A DNA stretch of 64,000 bases, from assembly GCA_000310025.1 (NCBI GenBank), contig FN648885.1:463964-527963 (forward strand), in the 5' to 3' direction. Positions 1 to 14,000 of this stretch are shown in pieces. The DNA is from Ectocarpus siliculosus. Its lineage: Eukaryota; Sar; Phaeophyceae; Ectocarpales; Ectocarpaceae. Position 1 is the first letter of the stretch. Each line of letters begins with the position of its first letter. Both the position numbers and the translations under genes were made by a program. The notes under the pieces were generated by a model that was not told the DNA's origin, did no database searches, and worked only from the letters and a program-made list of their open reading frames with translations.

Positions 1-1538
1 GGGGATCATCTTTTTTGTAGATCATTTTTTGGGTCGTCTCTTTTGGGGGGGGGAGATCTAATCAAAATACACCGTAACAAATGGCCAAACCGTGAGTTTG
101 GCGAACGACAACCTCGAGTTCCCAACAGGCAGGTGATCTCCTCGTCTCCTCGAGGTAAGAAAGCAAAGACAGCACGACTGCTGCTGTGGTTGTCGCGCAC
201 TCGCCAAGTTGCCACACAGTACGAGTGAGACTTTTCACACTCGCACACCACACAACGGGAATATGTCCTCGTACAGTATGCTGACCAACAGCAGCGCGAC
301 AACTAGCGGCAAGTGCTGCTGCTGCCACCGGTGCCGCAAGCTAGTCTAACACAGATGTGCCGCCGTTCTCTGTAGTTTTGCCCCCCCTCCCGCCGAGGTT
401 TGCGCCTGAGGGTGTTCCCGGCCCGCGCGGTTCAGGGAGCTCACTGGCCGCAGCCCCATCTCCATATCTCCACACAGCCGCATACCAGTGCAACCTCCAC
501 CACAGCCTATTCGTTGTTTTTGCCGCACACTCAACTCCAACTCTCGTTCTGGTTTTGGTAAAGCGGTGAAGATCCCCCACGCTTTTGCACAGAGAATTTT
601 GTGTTTGCGCAGAGAATTCTATGAATCTTGCTCTTCTCGCTCGGGGTTGGGGTTTGAAGTCTGGGTGCAAAAAAGCGGGTAATGAGACCTAGCCTCAGCT
701 TTGTGGAAAAGCGGTTAACCCCTTTTAGGACGCACAGAAAAATTCAGTGTTGTTGCGAAATTTCTGAAATGTAAGAAAGAGAACGAGCGATGACTACTGA
801 TTGGATGATGCGGGCAGCAGTTCCAGTCCTGGGTGCAATTGCAAAGCTGTCTCCTCACCTGAGCCCTGAGCCGACCCTTGTCCAAAACCCCTATCAGATG
901 GCCCCTCGATTTGATAGGGATTACTAAACATAACTGCCGGAGCGTGTTAAACAGGGCACGAAAAGGAAGTTTTTTTACATATTCCTCAGACCCAGCCCTG
1001 TGCCTCCTTTCATCGGTGGGCGAGTTGCTTCTCCCGCGGTGCCCCTAATGGCGCTTTCCACCTACGCACAGGATAGTCGCGGCGCAACTTCGCACATGAA
1101 CCTGCACTGCATGTATCGTCCCGCGATTCTCCCTGCCACTACCCTCTTACTCCTCCCCTCTACAAGGCACGCACACTAGGCTATAGCTCTCCCCGTGTAC
1201 CCCCGGCACCCCCCTTTGTCGAGGAGTCCAAAGGTGGAGGATAGGGTTAGCAATTCTTCGCGAGCTAGAACACGTGAAGAATAAAGGGGCCAAAAAGTGG
1301 CCCCAAATGACGATCTAGCCCTAGAGGGCACGCTTGTTCTCCCAAGAGTTCTGCGGATCTTGCCGTTCTAATTCTTGGTCTCGGTGTGACGTCTGCTGGG
1401 TGCAACAAAGCGTGCAAGACACGGCATCAAACGCTTTTGGCGATCGAGGGTGGACAAACGATGCTGCTGCTGCTGCTGTCACGACATTGAGTATCCCCCC
1501 ATTCTACACACGCGCGTTTTGATTTCGTTGTACTCTAG
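1..1538. other. Left edge: no supportable gene; probably intron or upstream part of the gene ending at 2006
   Basis: No exon with a convincing protein and both splice sites was found here. The best candidate is a GC-rich open segment around 374-500 on the plus strand, rich in proline and alanine, preceded by a TAG acceptor-like site. Its downstream phase cannot be tied to the exon at 1539. Two stretches near 600-685 and 1335-1410 resemble each other loosely and may be diverged copies of one repeat. Because the exon at 1539 begins in phase 0 behind a clear acceptor, at least one upstream exon must exist here or left of the window. Confidence 0.4.
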
Positions 1539-2006
1539 GAAGTGCAGATCGAGAATCGACGGCAGACGTACGGCAACAAGGCCAGCAGACGCCAACACTT
1601 CTACTCCAAGGCCGAGCTTGCCACCTTCAAGCGTGCCTGGCACTGCCACGTAAAGTCGAGCAGCAGGCCGGTGAATGGGCTGATGGCGTGCGGGTGCCCC
1701 GGCTGCGACTACGACTACGACGAAGGGCGGGCACCGCCGACCTTGCAAAAGGTAGTCCCACCCGCTGACTACAACCGTTGGGTATGGGAGGGTTAGACAA
1801 GTGTTTGAAGCTAGAGTATTTGGCTGCAATTGACTTATAAATCTCTGCCGGAAGACGTGAAATTTGTTTGGCTTTTCTCGTTGTAGAAGCTGGCGAAACT
1901 CGCCACGCTGATCGAGCTGCTGTCGCGACTTTGCTTGAAGAGGTTGTGTGTTGTCGAAAGAGGGCGGCCGGATCGCCTGAAGGGGAGGACCACCGAAAGA
2001 AAGTAG
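1539..2006 (+). CDS. 3' end of an unrecognised plus-strand gene (two terminal exons)
   Basis: Two exons fit together: 1539..1751 (71 codons) and 1887..2006 (39 codons plus TAG at 2004-2006). The first follows a TACTCTAG acceptor and ends at AAAAG/GTAGTC. The second follows TTCTCGTTGTAG. Both junctions are phase 0 and the joined frame is open. The first exon is basic and aromatic (HFYSKAELATFKRAWHCHVK) and carries a Cys/His-rich patch with the core CGCPGC, followed by DYDYDEG. The patch could bind a metal, but no family was recognised. The C-terminus is Lys/Arg/Leu-rich. A longer ORF on the opposite strand (1479-2009) covers the same DNA but lacks splice or domain support. The 5' part of the gene is not identified. 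Confidence 0.5.
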
Positions 2007-4630
2007 CACATCATGTCCGATGCAGCACAGCGCAGCTTTTGGCTGACGAAGGTTCTCGTGAAAGACGTGTGCGAGAGAGTACAGACATCTCTAGATCATC
2101 CTGTGCGTTGCGCTGTTGTTTGCATTCCGCATGTATTTTCCCCAGTACAATACATGTCCTTGTCGTGCCAGTTAGTGTATCTTTAGCTCAGCTGGGTGTA
2201 TTTCTTTCGCTCTGCGCGGCGTCCCCTTGTCGGTGTTTTTTTTCTCAAGATATGTGTATATGTGTTTGTGGTTGCCTTCGCGCGCCACTGATGTTGCCAT
2301 TCGCACACTATTTAGTGGGGTCCCCCGGTGTTCTTTTGACCCCATCTTTAGCACGTTTGCACCCGGATGGGGCAAACGTGTGACGCGACAACAGCAGTTG
2401 GCAGTATGAATATGGTATTCGTGTACCTTTCGCGGTGGGGAGGTAATCCGATTATATATCGGGAACCCTCCTCCCCGCCCTTACGCCCCCAAGACCACCG
2501 CCGAAATGCTTGAAGAAGGCTGTAGATCAGACAGCGTTGGTTTTGAAGCGCTCAGAAAATGGGTCCTATTTCCGTGCTAGTGTGGTCAGGGTGTTCGTGC
2601 ACATTGTTTTGGTTGATCGTGATGTGACAAGGTTTCCGTTTCAGTTTTAATTGATGGGTTCGCGCTTTGATGTGTTTGGGAAATATGGTATGCGCTGCGA
2701 TGATGCAGAAATAGTTCTGGTCAACCGGTGAATCGCGTGCAGTGCCGGCACGCTGGTAAGATACGCCTATTTCAAAGCTACTGTATAGGATTTAGCGTTG
2801 CGCCGGCGGCTGAGCCCGATGTTTTCATTTCTCTATTTGTTTTTACATCTGGGGCTCGATTTGTTGTGAAGATGTCTCTTATGAGCGGGTCAGTGCTGTA
2901 GTTTGGGGGGAGGTTTAGAGCTCAATGCCATTTCTTTTACTCGTGGTACGGGCAGGAGAACTTCATATATACGGCGGTATGAGGCCTGTAATAATTTTCC
3001 TGGCGTCGGGGTTGGTAAAGCATAGCGCGGTCGTTGGTATGTTTTGGCACGGCAACGTAGCGTGGAATTTACTGCGACAAGCAGGGTGGGAAGCCACTTC
3101 ATCTCGGTGAAGATTAAACCGGTCAGTTTGGGTTGATGTTTGATAGCGGAAACACAATGTTGTTTTCAGACTGGCGGTGGAAACGGGGCCAGACGATGCC
3201 GCAACTTCAAGAATGACGTTTTAGTTTCACTCGAATCCCACAGTGATGGAGGGAGCAACGTATTCGACATATTTCGTGCCGTGCCGAAGGGGGTGTACTT
3301 CCGGCCGCAGGTGCTTTGTGTGGTACCTAAGAATAGCTGTGTGTTGTGTACCTGGTAAATTTTTACACTTTCCGGGGGCAACTGCCTCCAAAGCGATACA
3401 TTGGAGGGTGTATATGTTGTCTCGTTGCGAGGAGAAGGTAGCGTGTGCTGGATGCACATCAGCTCCGGTTGGATTGTTGGGGCAACCAACCGCCCAACGC
3501 TCGACCTTGTTTTTGTTTTGAATGGGGTAGTTGTAGTGATGTGTTCGGGGGTAAATAGCATTCCTCGGCATGACTGGCTGCCAAGTGTCAGATAGGTGGA
3601 CAAGCGCCACGTTATAGCTAAGAGGGTACCAATATTTATTTCTTTTATGGGTGTGGGCGTTGTAGTGCCGTGCTTGGACGCACCATCATGGTATCTGTCA
3701 AGATTTTAGTTTGCAGGTTACGGGGTTCGGGAGGGGACTTAAACAGTTCAGATTTTACACAGGTCAATGCTGTTGACAGCCCTTGCATCTTGGCACTTGA
3801 TTGCAGTAGTCGTTATTTTTTACACGTTACCAACTTTGGGGAAAACATTGGCCTGTTCAATCCGAAAACAGCTTCAGTTGCGTCGTATCGTCGTTTTGTG
3901 CTCTGCAGTACTGGATGGCACTTTCAATCCACTGACGTGGCAGCAGAGGGCACAACCCGAACAATTGTCGGTCAACATTGGTCAACATCGGTATCATCAC
4001 CGTACACCGGAGTATCCCGGAAGGGAGCACTTCACCAAAACCGGGAAAGTTATATAATGTAGGAAGGTGCCGTAAACGGGATCACCCGCTACTGCTGAGT
4101 GTCCATGAACCCCGTCGCCGTATGAATAAGCACTACCCATTCAAAGACGGCGATGCTGGGCCGATGTGTGTTTGAACTCCCGGTTGGTTACGTCCGCCCC
4201 GCGGTTGGAGGCAGCACAGGACCTATAGCACACACCCAGTAGAGATGTATGCAGAGACCTGAGGATAAAATCCCGTTGGCCCGTGAATTGGTGAAACAAG
4301 GAAACAACCGCCAACTGCTGCGACCAATAACAATCGGATGGCTCTTTAATGGATTGTGTGTAATCTTGCCCACTGTTGAACCTAGCCCCTCCGCTGATGG
4401 ACGGTCAAACCGCCTCCCTCTCCCTTCACGGGGCCCTGCCTCTAGAGAAGGAGGTATTCTTGTTCGACCAAGAGCCGGAGAATGCTAAGCTATTCCACTA
4501 GACTTACTTGAGTACGAGGTTGAACCATTTATTGGAAAAAACGCTACAGAGCACAATATTTGTAGATACCACAGCTTGGAACTACTCTGCAACACTCTCG
4601 GATCGTGATCACCATCACCACCGCGGTGTA
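2007..4630. other. Convergent intergenic region (2.6 kb)
   Basis: This lies between the stop of the plus-strand gene at 2006 and the stop of the minus-strand gene at 4631, so both 3' untranslated regions should be here. All ORFs are short, with no recognisable domain, splice pattern or codon-like composition. A TTAGCTCAGCTGGG string near 2180 resembles a tRNA A box but has no partnering B box or cloverleaf. No other RNA gene or mobile element was seen. Confidence 0.6.
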
Positions 4631-5036
4631 TCAAGCAGACACTGGGCTTTCGGTCTGTCCTAAGGTCTCGAGAAATTGCTCTTCCTCCTTCAATGCCGAC
4701 GATCGTTGCGAACACGCCCTCTCGATGTTGTCCAACTCCTCCAAGACCGCGCTGGACAAACCAATGCCCAGCGCGCCGAGGTCGTGACGTTCCGTCCCAC
4801 TGATCCCGCCCACAACCTGCTGCCCTATCATGGCGTCGATTTCGACGCTACTACCACTACCCCGACGTGTGCTGCTGAGAAAAGCTTGGGCTCCTGGGAA
4901 ACGTCCGGGCCCTTCCAGACCACCCATGTCACTTGCGATTTTCGATTCTTGTGGGTTATCAGACACCGTGAGGGGCGCTGGGCTGAATCTCGCTGCACGG
5001 CTGGACATGAGGAAAACGCTCTGTTCTCTCGTGCAC
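4631..5036 (-). other. Last exon of the FBF1-like gene with the diagnostic C-terminus
   Basis: The exon begins after the acceptor GGTTCGGCCCAG (minus strand) with one base completing a split Glu codon from exon 15, and runs 134 codons to TGA at 4633-4631. Its end reads LEELDNIERACSQRS, then KEEEQFLETL. The match in shape to the C-terminal segment of animal FBF1, which ends a few residues after a similar EQFFLETL-like string (recalled, not aligned), is the main reason for the family call. The rest of the exon is not obviously structured. Confidence 0.6.
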
Positions 5037-8000
5037 CTGGGCCGAACCATAAACAAACGAACAAGGGATACGAAAGTAGCGCGGGCTCGTCGCATTTCCT
5101 TCATGGTCATTCAACTGTTGAATTCGGAGCAAACGGAAAGCTGCTGGTGATGCGGGTCTCTACGCGCGCGGACTGTTCCCCGCGAGGTTCCCTTCAAGAA
5201 TCCTGCAATACATTCCCAAACTGGGCAACAGTTTACCTCGAAATGGATCAAAACTTGCATATTTTCGTTTGAATCATAGTTGGCCTCGATTGAAACTCGA
5301 CAAACTTAAACTTACCATAACGTGTTCCACTCACCGGAAATGTAACGACCATTCGGAATCTACAATAGTCTTATGAGGTTGTCAATGGTCCCTATATTTC
5401 CGACCAGAATGGTACGCAGTCCGTCAACCAATCGTAGAAAACGAGACCACTCACTCGCGTATGTCTGCAGCTCTCCGCGCGAGCCTCCCTAATTCTCGCC
5501 CCATGTCTAGCCCCGGGAAGGGAGGGGCCGAGGAGATGGCCTGCAGGGTCGCCTCTGCCGCCGCGATTCCGGTGAAGGGGAGACCGATTCCTCCCGTAGA
5601 GGTAGGGTTGCCTGAACGGGGATTGGTATTGGCTCAAGGGGGTTGGTATGGGCTGGACGAGGGTAACATGGCCGACAGGAGCAATAGCAATGGTTGTCAG
5701 GGTAATTTGTCGATGGGCGACGCTTCCATGCTCTGGATGGATCTGTTGGCGCCGCAGCTGTTTTATTTCCAGGGTATCGTGATTTTACCATGCTAGCATA
5801 TGAGAACGGAAAACTAAACTTGTAATGACCTTGCATAGGAAGGTTGACATGTATGGCCACATGGTCACTAAATCCCACACACGGGCAGAAATCGGGCACA
5901 CCGGGCCTTCAGAAAAGTCACTGCAGCACGACTGGCACGCCATGAATAGCGGACTAAAGGCTTGTACCCTAATTTAGGACGGGGAATCCCAACGCGGGTG
6001 TGACGTAGTCGTGCCAATGTCACATAAGCCTTCAACTCCGTGCACATTCACGTCTACTTTATCCGCGAATGACGAACGGGCCACCCACGCACCACTACGT
6101 TCTTCGGATGACCGTGCGAGGGGCAACTGTCTTTCTCTCTCTCTCTCAAGGTCTCGTGTGCTCGCCGGGATTCCCTTGACAACAAGAGGGAAAAGAAGCA
6201 ACACCACCCCGTTGCCTCCTGCACCTGCTAGCCCTAAGGTTGCCTCCGTCGGTAGACCCGGCATCTTGGCAACCACCGACCCTCCCCCACCGGTATCGCC
6301 GCCGCCGCCGCCTCTGCCGCTACCAGCTTGCTCTCCTGGAGACATGTTGCGATGCGAAAGCGCGATGTCGGCTGCTGCTGCACTTTTCCCTTTTGCTTGT
6401 TGTCTCTGCTGGATGGCGAATGCTCTGGACAGCTCAGCCTTTAGTCTTCGCGACGTTGACAATTCCGTGGCGGACTGAGCTCTCGCCTGTAAAGTAATAA
6501 AAGAAAGCGTGAAGGTAAGATAATACCAATAGTCGAAGCACCATGGGTTCGAATGTTCACATGATTCTGGGTAGTTGAGGTGGATGAGTGATGTTCCCTT
6601 GCACAACCAGCTTGATGAATATAACATTCGGGCTTTCTCTTGAAAAAAAGATCCTGCTATCCTTCAATGAAATGCTCACTCAAAGTGCCTGCACGGCGAT
6701 CCCGAAGCGATGCTGCAGAATATTGTGTGCTGTAGCAAGGAGATACATACACGTTGGGAACATCTGACGAAAAAACACAAGCAGCTTCTGTGGCATGGCT
6801 AGGCTCATTCCCCGCTGACCGTTCTTTCCAAAGTTCTTAGGGTCAACGCTGTCTGAAATCCCGTCAACCAAATTGCTAATCGTTTCTATTCCGTGGAGTC
6901 TCAAAGCATGCTTCCCATAGACCACGGTGCGTTGTGGTGTGTACCATTGGAGAAGTTATGGGGCTTTGGCTGACCATATGCTTCGAAGGAAAGGATATTT
7001 ACAGCCTACTGCTGTCACGATTGCCCCTCGACTCTTTGCTTGCGTGCGGAAAACATTTTCGACGGAAGGTATAGCGTTGGCTTTCTGAATGAAAGGTAGG
7101 AGATGATACGTAAGGCCGTGCCTGCGTCCAGGCCAGCGAGTGATTGTGTAGACCGAAAAACAGACCGGATGAACGCCAAGTGTAACGGGAAGCTTCCTCC
7201 AGAGATGAGATTACTTGTACCAGTGGAGAAAATCGGTTGCGATATGTAGTGTGGTCGTTTCTGCTACTGTTTCACTCCGCACAAGACTGGAGGTTGTGGC
7301 TCGCCTGCGCGATGCTAGAGCGTTCCGCCTCTAGCCGACGAGCAGCCTCCTCGGTCCGAATATATCGTAGTTGCGCCGCTTCCCTCTCCTCTGCTGCAGT
7401 CTTGGATGCGGCCAGGGCTCCCATCTTCATGGCTTCCGCCTCTCGCTGGCGCTCGATGCTCTCGTCCGTTTTCGCTCGAACCTCCTCGAAGGCACGTTCG
7501 AGCTCTCTCGCTACAGCTTTCAAGCGCCTGCGCTCCACCTGGAGCAAGTTGATTGTTATACGAGGGCACGTTTTTTGTACCAGATAAACGTCAAGATGAG
7601 TATAGAGTAGCGGATACAACAATGGCGGTGGCGGGCGCGAAACGTCGACATAATGAGAGGGAGATTGTTGGACCTAGTCGTTGCTCAGCGTCGCCGTCCG
7701 CACGCGAACATGGACTATCATAGTGGTATTCTAGCTCGTGCATCGAGTAGGACTGAAACGAAGAAATAATGGGAGACACACCAAGCAGAGGATGAACTGA
7801 GGCCATCGACCGGATTTATTGGCACGCGTACGTCAAATCCAAGGCAATCTCAATGCAACCCTTCGTCAGAGCCCACTCACCCACCTACCTACCCATCCAC
7901 CCACCTCGTCTTGGTCTCTCAACCGGTCAAGTGTTTCGCGCACGTGGTCCGCCTTGTGCAGATCCGCTCTAGCACAAGACAGCCTGGCCTCGAATGATGA

Positions 8001-11000
8001 CGCTTCTTTCTCCAGGCTCTAAGCAATCAGACCAGCAGTATTGGGGGAGCGGCGACACGAAAAAGAACATGACCAGGTCGACTAGACATCCCTTTCAGGA
8101 ATGACTCCATTATTGCGGGAATTACACTCCACATCCGAATAAGATGCATGTCAGCAACTTTGTCACGAAACAACTGTGCGGCGTGCCGTGCAAGACTTGG
8201 TGTTGATGCCGCGATCGATGGACATGAACGAGGCTTGGACTGTCTTCTGTCACCTGTCTTGCGAGGTTGAGCCTTCCCTCTTCGTCGGCATGCTGCCGGG
8301 CCATCTCCTCCGCCGCCTGTGAGGTTGTAGAGCAGAAACGCCTTTATTCATCGAGAGACATTCTCTGATTGTATCTTGCTGAGATTTGTTAATGAGGATG
8401 CAAAAGAGAGTAGTGACAAGAGACTCACGAGGGTGAGCGTGGTCGTGCGCAGCACCCGGCGAGCTCGTTCCATTTTCCATTATTTACGATGGGTGATTCA
8501 CATTGTTCCCCTTTGACGGAAGCGGGAGAAGGTTTTCTACGGGTCAAAGCATTCAACTGTTGCTATGAAACTGTGTCTAAATCTGTCCGTTTTTCTGCCA
8601 GCGTTCGGAGGAACATCGTTCCTTGACAAGACACCAAAAATAACCGATATGTATCACAGGTGTGTGTCTGATCGGCAAGCCGAACGTGCTTTCGCTTCAC
8701 CCTGTTTCCAACACACTACGTCGTCGTGCTTGTTCGATACTTTTGTCCCTAAACCTGAACCCGGCTCCTGAACAAGTCATTTACAATCCACGGATTCTAG
8801 GAGAGGGGACCCTTCCACGCCCAAGAACCCAGATCGATCTGCCCTACCATGGCCGAAATCGGACTTGCGCAGGATAAATCATGCGTTCGACCCCCACGGA
8901 ATCGAATCCTTCCTGCAGATATTTCCGCCTGGATTGTGCAATGAAACCGTTTGCCAGCTAAAGGAAGTTAGGGCGGGTTCCGTGGGAATGCGTGGGTGGC
9001 ACAAAAGTGCACATACCTTTGATGCCGAAATCTGCAAAGCCGCGAAACTCTCACGATCCGTTTCCAGCTTGACCCGCTGTACAGGTAGGTTTGGTGGCAA
9101 ACAAGCAAAAGAAGCAGGAACATGCGGGACAGAATCAATGTGAGATACGTGTTGTCGATGGGGTGGAGAAGTACATCGCTACGTGCCAGTTGTGAACCCA
9201 CATAAATGTGTTTTGTCTGCGGTTCAAAACCTCTGCGCGTGTGCGAACGGTTTTTTACGACGATAGCAGGGTAGGCCACTCCTGTTTCGCATCCCATGCT
9301 AAGCTCGTGCACGAGCACACTTTAACGCCCGTGTGGTGTTGCTGAAGACATCGGGCAGCATCTGTTCGTAGCTATCATCATGATCATGGGGAACAAGGTC
9401 TTAATGGCGGTGGATAGCGTGATCTGCTTTCGCTTGGTACGGCAACAACAACAGCAGCGTCAACTTTGTCCCAGTACTGTAGTTTCTTTTGGCGCATGCG
9501 TCCGTCATGCTTGGGCGAGGACCTACTTCTCTCATAGTGCGGCTCCCATTGTAAAAATAACACGAGGGGCAGGAATTTCATACGTAAACATATCACTGTT
9601 TAGCTACAGTTTTCCGGTCGATTGTGGCGTCGATGTTGATCTGGCGTACGACACCTGCTCCGCTAGTCGATCGCTTTCCGCTCTCGCCGTCGCATCCGCT
9701 TGTCGCTTGTCCCTTTCTAAGGCGGCGCCCCTCACCGCCAGCCGTTGCCGTTCCTCTTCGACGCTCTTCCGAACGCTCTCGACCTCCGCAACCATGGCAC
9801 CCTTGGGAAGTCGGTTCACGGGGCTTGGTTAGGGCCAGGAGTACTCTGCCCATTCGGAGCCTAGCGCTCTGCTTTGGTGCACCTTCGAACGACCTCAACT
9901 CCCGCAATCATGACCGCATGGTAAAGAACGAAGAGGTCCAAGAGACTTTCGCATTTTAAGCGCTCGCTTTTTTGTTGTTCGGTAGCACTAATAGACATCC
10001 GCCACGGGCAAGACCCCGAGGATGAACCGCCTTCTTGCCAAGTGAGGTTGGGAACTCGCTGGGGCTACGAGCATTTATCCCAACCATGGCCTCCCCTGAA
10101 ACCTTGTATTGCTACATAGTAGGAAGACTGTTGGAACCAGGCGTAGGAGTCTGTTTATCTGTCGTGTTGCACGTCGACAACCCTCTACTTCTCGAATATA
10201 TTTCGACTAACCACCACCGCCTAACCATACACATGGTCCCCCTAGGCATCGCCGTCAATCAAAGCATGTCCGCGGGAGATCCGGCAGCTCAGACTGTATT
10301 CCGGTGGTTCCCGAGAGGTAAGGTGCCCGCAAAGGTCGTGTCGTACCTGGAGAATTGATTGGTTCCTTCTGCCTACCGCGGGTGGTGCCGCAATCGAAGC
10401 CTTAATCAGTGTCTACATCGTCATACATTTTACAGTAGTGTTGCGTATTCTCCCTGCAAGGGGGATTCGGCGTCATCAAAGCTTAGTTTCCCGGCGAGCA
10501 CCGCACCTGGAGGGCCTCCATTCTCAAGTGCTCCTGCCTTAGCCTTTCCCTCTCTCCGGCATTCTGGCCTCGAAGTGCGCTCATCACCTTGCAGGGAGTC
10601 GCCGATGGGCAGATAGATGAAGAGACCTGAACCGTACCCTCTCTCTTGAGCGGTTGGACTTCCGAAGAAAAACAAGAATTCCATCTATCGCTCCAAACGA
10701 GATCATCTAACCATACCCTTAACCCAACGGATTTTCAGTAAACGTTGTCTCCAAAGAAACACATGTCACGCCTACGATCGCGCGGAGAACGGCACCGTAA
10801 AAGCCGTTCCACCTAGGCGAACGCATTGCGCCACGCAGGTCAAAGGAAACCCTGCTGTTCGGTTAAACGTCACGCGTGTGGTTCGTCTACATAGGGCAAT
10901 TGCGTCCGTCCTGTGTACGTAATGTGTGTGTGATACATATCGCGTTCTTACCTGGTCCATGGCCATGAGGGTACCCTGAAGACGCTGCACCTCGTCTTCG

Positions 11001-14000
11001 GCCGTCTGTTGCAAGAACGAAGAAACGAGTGCCGTGGTGCATAATTAAAGGAATATGTAAGAAGATGGTGTGTTGTGCTCGACTCGCGCAATCAACTTTC
11101 AGTTCGAGCAGTACAGACCGCACACGAACAATATTGTCATAGTTGGGGACATCAGAAAGCTGAAGATCCTAGCGACCCACGATGAAAACAACCCCTTACA
11201 ACAAGCACCTAGTTGTATCTGAATACAAGAACAGCAGTGCAGCTGAAACGTCGGTAGTGCAATGGTACGAGCACCTGCTGCGCGCGTCTGGCGGACTGCT
11301 CTAGCTCTTTGATGAGCCTCTCTCTGGCGTCCATGTGCCCTTCCCGAGACACTTCAGACACGTTCTTGCGCTCAATCATTTCGGACCGGAGGAGTTTCAC
11401 TGCCCCCGCGCTCGCTTGGACCTTGTCGCAAACACCCGAAACGTTGCACGCACGAGAAAAGCAGGGGGGGGGAAGAGTACCTTGGCTTCAGCACCTGCTG
11501 TTTGGGGTACGTGTGTCCGGTGTCAACCTGTGCATGCCAAGAGAGAAGAATTGGAAATAATTCCTCGAAGCCCACGACCGCCGTGTGGTAAGTTGTGGAG
11601 CGATTCTCACATGTCGCTTGCTGCTGGTCCCACATCAGGTGGACACAAGATTGGGCAAATTGATAGCTTTAGTCAGTCTGTATGGACTTCTGCGCCCCAA
11701 CGTGCACGTGGAGAGAATCATGGGCTTTCCAGTGGAGGAGGTGGGCCTACAGGTGGGAGGAAGTCTTAGAGGGGTGAGTCCAGGTGGGAGGAAGCCTTAA
11801 ATCGGTGAGTCTCACAACGAGGAGACCTTGTTTCTTTCAACTAGGGGCTGGGGCATGCCAGTAGTTATACTTGTATGCAACCAAGGCTTTCACGTGAGGT
11901 GGGTGTGATATTGTTCATCGTTTTTTCGCCAGTTCTTCCGTCGTAGATGACTAAGCAAATCAACTCGTCATCGCAATGATCGACAGAGGCAAGGTGGCTA
12001 GCTCCAGGAGCAGAAGAAACCGCAACCTTCCAAAGGCCGTTTAGGATATATCTTCTTCCTTTCCGAGCTTGAGAAAATCTTAACTACTCGAAGTCCCCCT
12101 TCGGCTTTGTCCCCAACCTCTTCAAAAGGAACCCCAAGAACGTCTGAGGTCGTTCCGAGTGTTTGAAACGTTTCCCGCAAATCTCTCAATCCTTTTTCAA
12201 AAAAGAAGATGAACGGGAAGTTGGGAACGCGAAAAATGGAGCAGGACACCGGACCGGTGACGATTCCCTCGTACCACAATATTTCGAGGACCAACTGGTC
12301 GTGGTTAACGGGTCTGCCGCATCTCATCACATTTAGCAGATCACCTGTTCAGCCAATGTCTCGAGGGTCTTGGAGTCAGAATTTCTTCGCCTCGTGTCCT
12401 CGAGCTCCTCCCTGTGCAGCCGCTTCAACTCGGACAGCGCCTCCTCTTGCCGACGTTCTGCTTTGCAGAGGTCTTCCTACAAAGCAGTAGTGCATACACA
12501 GCGCATGAAAGCGATGGGAGACGAAGACTCTAGCTCGCTGCGCAAAAGGCTAGCTGATTGACAGAGCAAACCTGACGGGTTCCACGAAGGACACGGAACA
12601 TGGTTCTCACAAACGGTTCATTAGACAGAGTGGTGCGCATCAAACAGACGTGCGGGTTGTTCCACAAATACTTGGATGAAACCAGCCGCGCTCGACTACA
12701 ATCAACAACATGAGATATCCTTCGCCCCGCAATATAAGGGTTAGATAAACGTATTGTACAAGCCCGTACGATGTTCATGTAGGCGAGGTAAGTACCAACG
12801 CGGGGCGAGCGTCCGCCGACCGGAAAAATGTACACGCGCTACAGTACTGCTGCTGATGATGATGATGATCCGGCGCTTGCCTGGCGCCGAGCCTCCGCAT
12901 CGGATATCTTCTTGAGGCATGACTCTTGCTCCGCTCTCAAGTCCCTTGCACTTCGAGACTCCACCGCTGCCAGTCGAACCGTGTGTTCGGCCGCCTCCGC
13001 TTCCAGCTGACTGATACGTGCCCTTCGATTGGTTGGCATGACATCATCAGAGGCTCAGGCGTTAGGTTAAGGGAAAATAACGATCGACCTCACCCTCCCC
13101 CCCCCCCGCCGAACTTTTGCAACCCGGTGACACACTTGCAGGGTGAACGAACACGAAGGCTGACCGCACAGATCTAGGTATATCGTCGAAAATGTAAGGG
13201 TCAGCATGCCTTTTACAAATTTTACTCTGCTCTCACGCAGCAATTGTAAAAGCGCATGCCCTCTACACCGTAGCCCCACCCCATGTGCTTGATGATGCCC
13301 CGACTGCCTTACTGGCCCTTTCCCCCTTCGGTTCATCCCAGAATGGCGATGATCTTGAAGCGCTTTCTACTTAACGAACCTGGCCGCAGCTAGAGCTGCC
13401 TCCGACTCAAACGCTCGAGCCTGCGCCGCTGCCGTAGCATCCCGCGCCAAATCTGCATCTCTCTGGAGTCTCTGCTCATCTCGTGCTACCTTTGTTGCTA
13501 CGGCCTCCTTTTCGCTCGCAAGCAGCACCAGCTGCCGCTCGAGGGAAGCGAGCACCGAGACATCCACGCCTCTCGATTCGGCGCTGTTCTCGCTCCTCGA
13601 AGAAGAAGCAGCAGCAACACCGCTGAGGAGATCCCTGTTGCTGCTGCCGTTCTTTGACCCATGATCTAAGGGGCCGAGAGTACCACGACTGTCGATGAGC
13701 GCACGTGTGTCCAATGCCCTGTCGCTCTCGCTTCCAGGTAGCGCTGCCGAAGGCACGCGTTCCGCTGACGATGGGGTTGATTCGGTACCAGTACCTTTGG
13801 TAGCAGCGGCCGTCACAGGTGTTATACCAAACGCGGTTGCACCTGTGGATGACTTCGTGGGCTCGCGAACGGCGGCGGGGAGGGTTGGCGACACGCCGGG
13901 CGCAAGGGTCGAGCGAGAGCTTCCGTTATCCCCGGCACGCTCTCCTGTCCCCGCCACTCCCGATCCTGCATCATCCGCTCTCCCAACACTGAGCGTTGTA

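Noticed and set aside
1479-2009. 176-codon minus-strand ORF
   Set aside because: It overlaps the two-exon plus-strand gene end, which has matching splice sites and phase. The minus-strand product is low-complexity with no domain.
2179-2195. TTAGCTCAGCTGGG, tRNA A-box-like
   Set aside because: No B box, acceptor stem or anticodon arm in the following 100 bases.
8410-8480. Extra minus-strand exon encoding ERARRVLRTTTLTL ending at a GTGAGT donor
   Set aside because: No AG acceptor or pyrimidine tract lies upstream on the minus strand, and adjacent exons already join in phase.
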